The translations under genes were made by a program, and so were the position numbers. A stretch of DNA of 64,000 bases from NCBI GenBank assembly GCA_947589745.1, contig CANQCS010000004.1:47570-111569 (forward strand), given 5' to 3'. This document shows, one piece after another, positions 19,281 through 25,822 of the stretch (positions are counted from its first letter, which is position 1; each line of letters opens with the position of its first letter). Below the pieces are notes generated by a model. The model had not been told where the DNA came from. It saw nothing but the letters and a program-made list of their open reading frames with translations, and made no database searches. Source of the stretch: an uncultured Oscillospiraceae bacterium. GTDB taxonomy: Bacteria; Bacillota; Clostridia; Oscillospirales; Oscillospiraceae.

Positions 19281-19858
19281 AGTTTACCTCCTTTTTGTTC
19301 CCCCTTCGCGTTGATGCGGAGGAGATAGTGTTTTTGATCCTCATAGACACCGTCCAGCTTGCGCGCTATCCAGATGATCACGAAAGTAAATAAGTAGGAG
19401 AGGCTGTCCGTGGTGAAGAACTCCACCATGCTGCCCGCCGGCGCCCCCAGCGCCACGGCCGCCACGCCTCTCCCCAGGTGCATCAGCGCCTGCACCAGGA
19501 GCGGGAAGATCAGGGACAGATACCCCGTCCGCACCCGCTCCTTGCCCATGGCCTTCAGCAGAAGGACCGCCAGGAGGGAAAACAGATTGCCGATACAATA
19601 ATAAATGTACTGCTCCACCGTGCCCCCGGAGAACAGGCAGAAGACGAACCCCGCCTCAAAGGCGTGGAGGCCGCCCCACGCGCCCCAGCGCATATACACG
19701 ATGGAGGTCACCGCCGCCGCCAGGGAGACGGTGTACAGCTGATCCGGGAACCAGAAATTGGCTGCGGTGACGATGAGAAACTCAAATACCGCCAGTATGA
19801 CGGCCATCAGCGCCAGGTCGATGGTCCGGTATTCCTTCCATGTGCGCCGTTTCTCCAT
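19277..19858 (-). CDS. Six-TM membrane protein, ECF S-component-like
   Basis: 193 aa with start MEKRRTWKEYR at 19858; the longer frame runs into the promoter region. Six hydrophobic segments in under 200 residues, with VTSIVYMRWGAWGGLHAFEAGF in the second and third (quoted regionally), recall the substrate-binding S components of ECF transporters. It could equally be an unrelated accessory protein. It is the first gene of the permease-permease-lipoprotein operon and is coupled to the first permease by a 4-nt overlap. No ECF T or A component is nearby. Confidence 0.65.
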   Translation of the reverse strand: MEKRRTWKEYRTIDLALMAVILAVFEFLIVTAANFWFPDQLYTVSLAAAVTSIVYMRWGAWGGLHAFEAGFVFCLFSGGTVEQYIYYCIGNLFSLLAVLLLKAMGKERVRTGYLSLIFPLLVQALMHLGRGVAAVALGAPAGSMVEFFTTDSLSYLFTFVIIWIARKLDGVYEDQKHYLLRINAKGEQKGGKL

Positions 19859-20144
19859 AGAATCCCACTCCGCTTCCCGGGCTTGTCCGATCTTTCGCCG
19901 CCCCGCCCGCCGGCGGAACGGCCCCAACTGGGGGACATTCACAAATTCTTCACAACTATTTGTGCAATATGACAATACCAGCGGTTTTTATCGCAAGTTG
20001 TATTATACATGATATCAGATTTTATGTATATAGACAAAACAGCGCAGTTTATGCACAAAACAGATTTCTTGCTGTTTCGCACTGTGCAGGAGGAAAATTC
20101 CAGGTTATAATTGGACGTATCCAACAAAAAGGGGGAACGGAACC
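19859..20144. promoter_or_regulatory. Divergent regulatory region between importer and pectinesterase genes
   Basis: AT-rich, 286 bp. On the plus strand TATAAT at 20106-20111 with a weak -35 lies upstream of the pectinesterase. On the minus strand TATAAT (complement near 20005-20010) follows a 17-nt spacer from TATACA, serving the importer operon. TTGTGCA at 19960-19966 and its inverse TGCACAA at 20052-20058 flank the middle, and AAACAG/CTGTTT arms surround 20059-20076. These are candidate operators; no ORF of note is present. Confidence 0.5.
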
Positions 20145-20999
20145 ATGATAGTTGTTCATCCCGGCGAGGATCTGCAGGCGGCCCTGGACCGGGCCAACCC
20201 TGGCGAAATCATCCAGTTGCCGCCCGGGGACTACCGGGCCAAGGCCGTGATCTCCACCGGCGGCGTGACCCTCCGGGGGGCGGGGGCGGACCGGACCCGC
20301 ATCCTCTGGGACGACTACGCCAAAAAGCTGGACAGCCGGGGGGTGGAGTACAACACCTTCCGCACCTGGACCGTGGCGGTGTGCGCCGATGGGGTCACCA
20401 TGGAGGACCTGGCCATCGTCAACGACGCCCTCCACCCGGAGGTGAAGGGCCAGGAGGTGGCGCTGACGGTCTACGGCGACGGCTTCACCATGCGCCGCTG
20501 CCGCCTCACCTCCACCCAGGACACCCTGTTCCTGGGCCCGCTGCCCAGGGACCTGATCGCCCGCTACGACGGTTTCCTGCCGGACCCGCTGCGGCGGGAC
20601 ATCTCCTGCTCCCAGCGCTTCACGGACTGCCTCATCGAGGGGACCGTGGATTTCATCTTCGGCTGCGGGCGGGCCGTGTTCGAGGACTGCGAGATCCGCT
20701 CCCTGCTGGACGCCAGGGGCACCGGCTATGTGGCCGCCCCCGCCCACGCCTTGGAGCAGACCGAGGGGTTCCTGTTCCGGCGCTGCCGGTTCACGGCGGA
20801 GGAGGGGGTGTCCGGCATCTACCTGGCCCGGCCCTGGCGGGACTACGGGCTGTGCGTGTTCCGGGACTGCGCCTACGGCGGCCACATCTCCCCCCTGGGC
20901 TTCGACAAGTGGAACGACACAGAGCGGGACAAGACCGCCCGGTTCTACGAGGACCCGCCGGTGGCGGGGCGGGTGCCCTGGGTCAAAGCGGTAAAATGA
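20145..20999 (+). CDS. Pectinesterase (CE8), cytoplasmic form
   Basis: 284 aa right-handed beta-helix esterase that demethylates galacturonan. CE8 signatures are GAGADRT (near residue 42), the TSTQDTLF strand with the first catalytic Asp, GTVDFIFGCGRAVFEDCEI with the second Asp, and YLARPWRDYG with the substrate-binding Arg/Trp. There is no signal peptide and it is shorter than secreted pectinesterases, so it probably acts on imported methylated oligomers. Preceded by AAAGGGGG. Divergent from the importer operon. Confidence 0.92.
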   Translation: MIVVHPGEDLQAALDRANPGEIIQLPPGDYRAKAVISTGGVTLRGAGADRTRILWDDYAKKLDSRGVEYNTFRTWTVAVCADGVTMEDLAIVNDALHPEVKGQEVALTVYGDGFTMRRCRLTSTQDTLFLGPLPRDLIARYDGFLPDPLRRDISCSQRFTDCLIEGTVDFIFGCGRAVFEDCEIRSLLDARGTGYVAAPAHALEQTEGFLFRRCRFTAEEGVSGIYLARPWRDYGLCVFRDCAYGGHISPLGFDKWNDTERDKTARFYEDPPVAGRVPWVKAVK

Positions 21000-21000
21000 A

Positions 21001-21046
21001 AAACCGGCGGGGCCGGGACCTGTTTGAGTCCCGGCCTCGCCGGTTT
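21001..21046. terminator. Bidirectional hairpin between convergent genes
   Basis: AAACCGGCGGGGCCGGGAC (21001-21019) pairs with the complementary arm at 21028-21046 over 19 bp with a single G-A difference that still permits G-U pairing in RNA. The loop is 8 nt. It lies just after the pectinesterase stop and 33 bp before the stop of the convergent surface-protein gene, so it can end both transcripts. Confidence 0.75.
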
Positions 21047-21079
21047 GGTATGCGGTTGGCCCGCTTCCGCCCGCCGGGG

Positions 21080-22906
21080 TCAGCTGAGGTTGAGGGTCAG
21101 GGGGATGGTGAGCAGCTCAATGCCGTTCATGTAGACCACGATGCTCATGCTGAGGGTGCCGGTCTGGGGGTCCAGGCCGCCAAACTCAAACTCGAAAGTG
21201 AAAGCAGAGCCGGAGGGCTCAGAGGGGCCGGAGGGGCCGGTGGCCGCTTTTTCGTAGCGGGCGTAGACCGTCATGTCGCCGGTGACCTTGGTGGAGGCGG
21301 TGACCGCCTTGCCGCTGGCGTCGTACCAGCCCTGGAAAGTGTAGCCGGAGTGGACAGGGGCGGTGGGCAGGGTACCGACGGTGCCACCCTTCTGGACCGT
21401 GCGGGCGGTGATCGCGCCGCCGGTCTGCTGGTCGATGAAGGTGACGGTGTAGGCGTCAAGCGGGATATCCGGCCCGGTGCTGTTGAAGATCACCTCGGCG
21501 TTCTTCAGCGGCTCGTTGTTGGTACTGATCGAAATGGCGTCCCACTGTGCTTTAGTACCGGGATAGTATACCTTCTCCAGGCTCTCGCAGCCATAAAACG
21601 CCCTGCTCCTGATGGTCGTCACGCTGACGGGGATAGATACGCTGGTCAGGTTAGTGCAGCCTGAGAACGTGGAGTTCTCGATGAGCGTGATATCCGCCTT
21701 GATGGCCGCGCTTGTCAGACCGGTGCAGTCAGCAAACGCCTCATCCCCGATGAACGTGACGCCCTCCGGGATGACCACATCGGTCAGGCCGGTACAGCCG
21801 GAAAACGCGCTGTTCCCGATGTACGTGAGGCTGTTCGGAATGCTGGTGAGGCCGGTGCAACCGGAAAACGCGCTGTCCCCAATGCGTGCGACACTGTTCG
21901 GGATGCTGGTGAGACCGGTACACCCGGAAAATGCGATTTCTGAGATGTACGTAAACCTCTCCGGGATGCTGGTGAGACCAGTACAGCCAGCAAACATACC
22001 TGTACTGGTACTTTCGACGTTATCGGGAATGCTGGTTAAACCGGTGCACCCCTTAAACATATAACTCCCCATGTATGCGTCATCGCTCTGGATAACTACG
22101 CTAGTGAGGCTGCTACAGCCAGAAAACACATAACTCCCGATATCCATGACGCTGTCGGGGATGACTACGCTGGTCAGGCCACTGCAACCAGAAAATGCAT
22201 AACGCCCGATATACGTGACACTGTCGGGGATGACCACGCTGGTCAGACCGCTGCAGCCAGAGAACATAAAGTCCTCAATAGATGTGACGCTGTCGGGGAT
22301 GACCATTCTGGTCAGGCCACTGCAACCTTCAAACGCACTATATCCGATGTACGTGACACTGTCGGGGATGACCAGGCTAGTTAGACTGCTACAGTCATAG
22401 AACGTAGACTCCCCGATGTATGTGACGCCGTCCGGGATGACCACATTAGTCAGACTGCTACAGCCTGAAAACGCCGCATACCCGATGTCCGTGACGCTGT
22501 CGGGGATGACCACGCTGGTTAGACTGCTACAACCATAAAACGCCTCATATCCGATGTACGTAACGCTGTCGGGAATGACCACGCTGGTCAGACTGCTACA
22601 GTCAAAAAATGCTTCATCCCCGATGGACGTAATGCTGTCGGGGATGACCACGCTAGTCAGACTGTTACAGTCCCAAAACGCGTCATACCCGATGGACGTG
22701 ACAGCGACTCCCTCGATTTCCGACGGAATCACCGCTGCCGTCACCTCCCAGTCACAACCCGTTATTGTCCCCGTGGCCTTATCAAAATAGATGTTGCCGC
22801 CGGTGACAGGATATGGCACTTCGCTCGATACCGCCAGGGCTGTGCCTGGTACCAGGGCCAGCGCTATACAAAGCGCCAGCAAGATGGATAACGCTCGTTT
22901 CTTCAT
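21080..22906 (-). CDS. BspA-like leucine-rich-repeat surface protein
   Basis: 608 aa. A Sec signal peptide (about 1-25, ending ALA) is followed by about 17 LRR_5/BspA repeats of ~23 residues, recognisable by GCSSLTSVVIPDSVTYIG-type units. Four in the middle are shortened to ~20 residues (GCTGLTSIP). Then comes an InlB-type B-repeat (VTFIDQQTGGAITARTV ... TVYARYEK, near 475-545) and a beta-rich tail. No LPxTG anchor or S-layer homology domain is visible. Such proteins mediate adhesion or host/microbe contact. AAGGAGG precedes the ATG. The upstream DNA is an apparent invertible segment, so expression is probably phase variable. Confidence 0.85.
   Translation of the reverse strand: MKKRALSILLALCIALALVPGTALAVSSEVPYPVTGGNIYFDKATGTITGCDWEVTAAVIPSEIEGVAVTSIGYDAFWDCNSLTSVVIPDSITSIGDEAFFDCSSLTSVVIPDSVTYIGYEAFYGCSSLTSVVIPDSVTDIGYAAFSGCSSLTNVVIPDGVTYIGESTFYDCSSLTSLVIPDSVTYIGYSAFEGCSGLTRMVIPDSVTSIEDFMFSGCSGLTSVVIPDSVTYIGRYAFSGCSGLTSVVIPDSVMDIGSYVFSGCSSLTSVVIQSDDAYMGSYMFKGCTGLTSIPDNVESTSTGMFAGCTGLTSIPERFTYISEIAFSGCTGLTSIPNSVARIGDSAFSGCTGLTSIPNSLTYIGNSAFSGCTGLTDVVIPEGVTFIGDEAFADCTGLTSAAIKADITLIENSTFSGCTNLTSVSIPVSVTTIRSRAFYGCESLEKVYYPGTKAQWDAISISTNNEPLKNAEVIFNSTGPDIPLDAYTVTFIDQQTGGAITARTVQKGGTVGTLPTAPVHSGYTFQGWYDASGKAVTASTKVTGDMTVYARYEKAATGPSGPSEPSGSAFTFEFEFGGLDPQTGTLSMSIVVYMNGIELLTIPLTLNLS
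21550..22720 (-). repeat. Tandem ~69-nt coding repeats of the LRR protein
   Basis: The leucine-rich repeats are encoded by near-identical ~69-nt units, with recurrent GACGCTGTCGGGGATGACCA-like stretches on the plus strand. Similarity between units is high enough for slippage or recombination to change repeat number. These are coding repeats, not a CRISPR array: there are no unique spacers. Confidence 0.75.
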
Positions 22907-22940
22907 GTCTTGATGGTCCTCCTTGCATCATTCGTATTTA

Positions 22941-22962
22941 CCACAGAATTGTTATTCCGTGG
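22941..22962. repeat. Left inverted repeat (recombination site) of the invertible segment
   Basis: Outer arm CCACAGAAT (22941-22949), core TGTT, inner arm ATTCCGTGG (22954-22962). The arms are palindromic to each other except one base. The whole 22-mer is the reverse complement of the site at 23161-23182 with one mismatch, in the outer arm. Two 9-bp inverted arms around a short asymmetric core is the architecture of a tyrosine recombinase crossover site. Confidence 0.85.
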
Positions 22963-23160
22963 TGGAGGAAGGCCGAGGCATTTGGCCGCCTTTTATTTTT
23001 CATAAAAGGTTGCACGAAAATATGCAACTTTTGGGCCGGTCTCAAAAAAATTTTTGAGAGCCGGTCTGTCTGCTATGCCCAAAAGGCAAAATTATCCTTG
23101 CATTTAGGAAAGCCGCATGATAAGATACGCTATGTAGATGCTGGGAAAGTCGGCTCTATA
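22963..23160. promoter_or_regulatory. Putative invertible promoter segment (198 bp)
   Basis: No gene lies here; the segment separates the LRR surface-protein gene (start 22906, with its RBS outside the segment) from the recombinase gene. It contains an extended -10 promoter on the plus strand, a weaker minus-strand candidate, and several stem-loops: CCTTTTAT/ATAAAAGG at 22989-23009, GTTGCA-N8-TGCAAC at 23009-23028, and GCCGGTCTCAAAAA paired with TTTTTGAGAGCCGG at about 23035-23064. Inversion would exchange which promoter faces the surface gene. Confidence 0.75.
23098..23126 (+). promoter_or_regulatory. Promoter inside the invertible segment, currently pointing away from the LRR gene
   Basis: TTGCAT at 23098-23103, 17-nt spacer, TAAGAT at 23121-23126 preceded by TGA, giving an extended -10. 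In the sequenced orientation it reads toward the 3' end of the recombinase gene. After inversion its -10 would fall near 22997-23002 on the minus strand, roughly 90 bp upstream of the surface protein start. A weaker minus-strand candidate (TTGCAT-17-TATGAA) overlaps the 23009-23028 palindrome, so the ON/OFF assignment is provisional. Confidence 0.5.
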
Positions 23161-23182
23161 CCACGGAATAACAATTCCGTGG
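23161..23182. repeat. Right inverted repeat (recombination site) of the invertible segment
   Basis: Inner arm CCACGGAAT (23161-23169), core AACA, outer arm ATTCCGTGG (23174-23182); the arms are perfectly palindromic. It is in inverted orientation relative to the site at 22941-22962, judged by the asymmetric core (TGTT versus AACA). It ends 9 bp before the recombinase stop codon. Confidence 0.85.
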
Positions 23183-23191
23183 TTTTTCTTT

Positions 23192-24004
23192 TTATATCAC
23201 CAACTTCATCTTATCCAACTGCCGCCTATGCTCATACCCGGACTCCATGGTATAAATTCGAGTCGTATTGATAGACGAGTGCCCCAAAATATCCGCCAGC
23301 CGGACGATATCCTTCTCCAGTCCGTAGAACGTCCGGGCGAACAGGTGCCGCAGGTTGTGGGGGAAGACCTTCGTCTCCGCCACTCCCGCCTCCTTGCACA
23401 GCGCCTTCATGTCGTGCCAGATGTTGGAGCGGTCCAGGGGCCTTCCGCCGCGGGTCACAAAAATGGGCCCGGCGGCGATTTTTTTTGCCCCGGCGTATTT
23501 CAGCAGCCGCCTTTGCAGCTTGACGGGGAGAAAGACGGTGCGGGACTTCCCCTTGTTCCGCACCTGGGCCCGCCCCAGGCGCGCCGCCTCCACGGTGAAG
23601 AATTGCAGCTCGCTGACCCGGATGCCCGTGGCGCAGATGGTCTCCATGACCAGCATGAGGCGGTCGCTGCCCCTTTTCTCCGCCGCGGCCAGCAGGCGGC
23701 GGTACTCGGCTTGTGTCAGCTCCCTCGCCTCGTCCCGGAAGATGGCGCGCTGGACCCGGACGGATTTCAGTTTGCACTCGGGCCTGCCCAGGAAATCAAA
23801 GTAGCGGTTCAGCGCGGCCACGGCCCCATTGACGCCGGAGGGGGCGCGGCTTCGGAGCAGGCCGTCCCGGTAGGCCCGGGCGGTCTCCTCGGAGATTTCC
23901 CGGCCCGCCAGCCAGGAGAGGAACTGCCCGGCCTCCCGCCGGTACTTCTCGATGGTGGCGGGGGACTTGTCGTTTTTGCGGAGATAGGCGGTAAAGCGGT
24001 CCAT
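23192..24004 (-). CDS. Tyrosine-type site-specific recombinase (probable DNA invertase)
   Basis: 270 aa, compact XerC/D-like phage-integrase family. An N-terminal SAM-like core-binding domain (about 1-85) precedes the catalytic domain. Catalytic residues are visible: Arg in ICATGIRVSEL (near 130), Lys in NKGKSRTVFLP (near 153), H-x-x-R in FPHNLRHLFAR (near 218), His in ILGHSSINTTR and the nucleophile Tyr in TRIYT (near 251). GGGAGG precedes the ATG. Its 3' end abuts the right inverted repeat, so it most likely catalyses inversion of 22941-23182. Confidence 0.9.
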   Translation of the reverse strand: MDRFTAYLRKNDKSPATIEKYRREAGQFLSWLAGREISEETARAYRDGLLRSRAPSGVNGAVAALNRYFDFLGRPECKLKSVRVQRAIFRDEARELTQAEYRRLLAAAEKRGSDRLMLVMETICATGIRVSELQFFTVEAARLGRAQVRNKGKSRTVFLPVKLQRRLLKYAGAKKIAAGPIFVTRGGRPLDRSNIWHDMKALCKEAGVAETKVFPHNLRHLFARTFYGLEKDIVRLADILGHSSINTTRIYTMESGYEHRRQLDKMKLVI

Positions 24005-24027
24005 GGTGTTGCCTCCCGTGAAAAAGT

Positions 24028-24055
24028 CTTATATACTTTCCCGCAAAAAGGGCAA
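24028..24055 (-). promoter_or_regulatory. Promoter of the recombinase gene
   Basis: Minus strand TTGCCC (complement of 24050-24055), 16-nt spacer, TATAAG (complement of 24028-24033), about 24 bp before the start codon. A GTTGCA-N8-TGCAAC palindrome (24058-24077) abuts the -35. Confidence 0.6.
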
Positions 24056-24057
24056 AA

Positions 24058-24077
24058 GTTGCACGCGGACGTGCAAC
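24058..24077. promoter_or_regulatory. Palindrome shared by the recombinase promoter and invertible segment
   Basis: GTTGCA-N8-TGCAAC, here extended to GTTGCACG/CGTGCAAC. The same half sites and spacing occur at 23009-23028. In both places an A6-7T5 tract follows (24085-24095 and 23044-23055). It is a candidate binding site for the recombinase or an accessory protein. Bases 24096-24213 show nothing else recognised. Confidence 0.5.
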
Positions 24078-24213
24078 CTTTCCGAAAAAATTTTTAGGAC
24101 GCGGAGGGAGTATCCGCGCCTCGCGGACGGAAGCGTGCGGTTTTTGGGCGGATTTATCGAAGTCGATAGAGGAAACGCCCAAAAACCGGTGGTATTTCAT
24201 ACAATATTCCATC

Positions 24214-24242
24214 TTGCGCTTTTGCCGGGAGCATGATAGGCT
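24214..24242 (+). promoter_or_regulatory. Promoter of the purine operon leader
   Basis: TTGCGC at 24214-24219, 17-nt spacer, TAGGCT at 24237-24242 preceded by TGA (extended -10). Transcription would begin about 12 nt before the first riboswitch stem. Confidence 0.5.
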
Positions 24243-24260
24243 AATGGCGAAATCGGGTAG

Positions 24261-24367
24261 GCTTGTCCGCAACTGACGGAATCGTGGAGCACCACACGGG
24301 AACGGACAAGCAGAGGGTGCGCCTCCGGTGTCTTCCGCCGGTACGCGCAATGCCGGCCGTCTGGGCA
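24261..24367 (+). ncRNA. ZTP (pfl) riboswitch aptamer upstream of purE
   Basis: The arrangement matches the pfl/ZTP class. P1 is GCTTGTCCG (24261-24269) with CGGACAAGC (24303-24311). Inside it are the CTGACGG strand, P2 GTGG-AGCA-CCAC (24284-24295) and an ACGGGAACGG segment. After a variable linker hairpin (about 24317-24347) comes the hallmark CCGTCTGGGCA (24357-24367). Its CCGTC can form the class pseudoknot with GACGG (24275-24279); the usual GGCG/CGCC pair is here a co-varied GACGG/CCGTC. ZTP/ZMP signals 10-formyl-THF shortage and these switches typically control purine and folate genes. Confidence 0.75.
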
Positions 24368-24426
24368 GCTGATTCTGTACGTCACGTAAGGAAACGCAGG
24401 GAATCAGTCTGCCCATTCTTTTTCTT
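24363..24426 (+). terminator. Riboswitch-controlled terminator
   Basis: GGGCAGCTGATTC (24363-24375) pairs with GAATCAG-T-CTGCCC (24401-24414), a 13-bp stem with one bulged T, followed by ATTCTTTTTCTT. The 5' arm reuses the CTGGGCA aptamer motif, and the 3' arm can alternatively pair with GGGTAGGCT at 24255-24263. Ligand binding should therefore prevent termination and switch on the purine operon. Confidence 0.7.
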
Positions 24427-24454
24427 GAAAGAAAAAGAATCAAAAAGAACTTTA
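24415..24454. repeat. 40-bp palindromic dispersed repeat, copy 1
   Basis: ATTCTTTTTCTT and AAGAAAAAGAAT form a 12-bp palindrome with GA in the centre, followed by CAAAAAGAACTTTA. A near-identical copy lies at 38308-38347 just after purL, so the pair brackets the operon. Here its left half also serves as the T-tract of the riboswitch terminator. From 24455 to 24560 there are only GC-rich short inverted repeats and the purE RBS (AAAGGAGG). Confidence 0.8.
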
Positions 24455-24560
24455 CCCTCGCTCCCGGGACACAGCCGGGTTCCGTCCGGCGGCCCGGTAA
24501 CGGTTCCGTCTTCCGGCCGGGGGAACACACATTGGGCTCATTATCAAAGGAGGAGTTTCT

Positions 24561-25058
24561 ATGAGGAAAGTCGCCGTCATCATGGGTAGCGCCAGCGACC
24601 TGCCCACCGTGCGCAAGGCCGCCGATACCCTGGACAGCTTCGGCGTGCCCTGCGAGGTCCACGTCTGGTCCGCCCACCGCACGCCCCTGGAGGTGCGCCG
24701 GTTCGCCGAGACCGCCCGGGAGAACGGCTTCGGCGTCATCATCGCCGCCGCCGGCATGGCCGCCCACCTGGCGGGGGCCGTCGCCGCCGCCACCACCCTG
24801 CCCGTCATCGGGCTGCCCCTGAGATCCACCAACCTGGACGGCATTGACGCCCTCCTGTCCACGGTGCAGATGCCCTCCGGCATCCCTGTCGCCACCGTGG
24901 CCATCGACGGGGCTGTCAATGCCGCGCTGCTTTCCATCCAGATTTTGGCGGTGGAGGACCCCGCCCTCGCCGCCAGGCTGGACGGAAAGCGCCGCGCCGA
25001 CGCCGCCAAGGTCCTCGCCGCCGACGCCCAGCTCCAGGAGGAGCGGGCCGGGAAGTAA
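24561..25058 (+). CDS. purE: N5-carboxyaminoimidazole ribonucleotide mutase
   Basis: 165 aa class I PurE. It converts N5-CAIR to CAIR. The signature [20 protein letters not shown] is at the N-terminus, then SAHRTP (near residue 40), [12 protein letters not shown] (near 65) and [16 protein letters not shown] precedes the ATG. It is the first gene of the purine operon behind the ZTP riboswitch. No purK (N5-CAIR synthetase) is found in the operon; it may lie elsewhere. Confidence 0.96.
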   Translation: MRKVAVIMGSASDLPTVRKAADTLDSFGVPCEVHVWSAHRTPLEVRRFAETARENGFGVIIAAAGMAAHLAGAVAAATTLPVIGLPLRSTNLDGIDALLSTVQMPSGIPVATVAIDGAVNAALLSIQILAVEDPALAARLDGKRRADAAKVLAADAQLQEERAGK

Positions 25059-25108
25059 ATCCGTTCACAAAAATCTCTACTATAATTTAAATCGGAGGTC
25101 ACACTATC

Positions 25109-25819
25109 ATGGAAAAGACTGTTCAGCTCTACGAGGGCAAGGCCAAGAAGGTCTACGCCACCGAGGACCCCAACCTGGTGATCGTCTCCTACAAGGACGA
25201 CGCCACCGCCTTTGACGGCGCCAAGAAGGGCACCATCCGCGGCAAGGGCGCCGTCAACAACCGCATGAGCAATTTCCTCATGGGCAGACTGGCCGAGGCC
25301 GGTATCCCCACCCACTTCGTGGAGGAGCTCAACGACCGTGAGACCGTGGTGAAAAAGGTCGAAATCGTCCCCCTGGAGGTCATCGTGCGCAACGTCTCCG
25401 CCGGCCACTTCGCCAGCCGCTACGGCGTGGAGGAGGGCATCGTCTTTGACGAGCCCGTGGTGGAGTTCTCCTACAAGAACGACGACCTCCACGACCCCCT
25501 GCTGAACACCTCCCACGCCCTGGCCCTGAAGCTGGCCACCAAGGAGGAGATCGCCCAGATCAAGGCCATGGCCCTGAAGGTCAACGAGGAGCTGAAGGCG
25601 TTCTTCCTGAACTGCGGCGTGCGGCTCATCGACTTCAAGCTGGAGTTCGGCCGCCTGCCTGACGGCTCCATCGTCCTGGCTGACGAGATCAGCCCCGACA
25701 CCTGCCGCTTCTGGGACGTGAAGACCAACGAGAAGCTGGACAAGGACCGCTTCCGCCGGGACCTGGGCAACGTGGAGGACGCGTATCAGGAGATGATGCG
25801 CCGGGTCTTCGGGGAGTAA
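25109..25819 (+). CDS. purC: SAICAR synthetase
   Basis: 236 aa, usual length. It ligates aspartate to CAIR using ATP. Motifs [11 protein letters not shown] (near residue 7), [20 protein letters not shown] (near 75), [10 protein letters not shown] (near 172) and [12 protein letters not shown] (near 191) define the family. A good GGAGG site precedes the start. The 50-bp gap after purE holds a TATAAT without a suitable -35, so an internal promoter is not claimed. Confidence 0.97.
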   Translation: MEKTVQLYEGKAKKVYATEDPNLVIVSYKDDATAFDGAKKGTIRGKGAVNNRMSNFLMGRLAEAGIPTHFVEELNDRETVVKKVEIVPLEVIVRNVSAGHFASRYGVEEGIVFDEPVVEFSYKNDDLHDPLLNTSHALALKLATKEEIAQIKAMALKVNEELKAFFLNCGVRLIDFKLEFGRLPDGSIVLADEISPDTCRFWDVKTNEKLDKDRFRRDLGNVEDAYQEMMRRVFGE

Positions 25820-25822
25820 GTC

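Noticed and set aside
21550..22720. Regular repeats resembling a CRISPR array
   Set aside because: The periodic units are coding LRR repeats in one frame with no unique spacers and no cas genes.
24236..24426. 6S RNA-like free-standing RNA upstream of purE
   Set aside because: The 5'-3' pairing and length first suggested it, but the P2 hairpin, CTGGGCA motif and pseudoknot fit the ZTP aptamer better, with a terminator as its expression platform.
25064..25086. Internal promoter before purC (TTCACA...TATAAT)
   Set aside because: The -35-like and -10-like boxes are only 11 nt apart and no better -35 is present.
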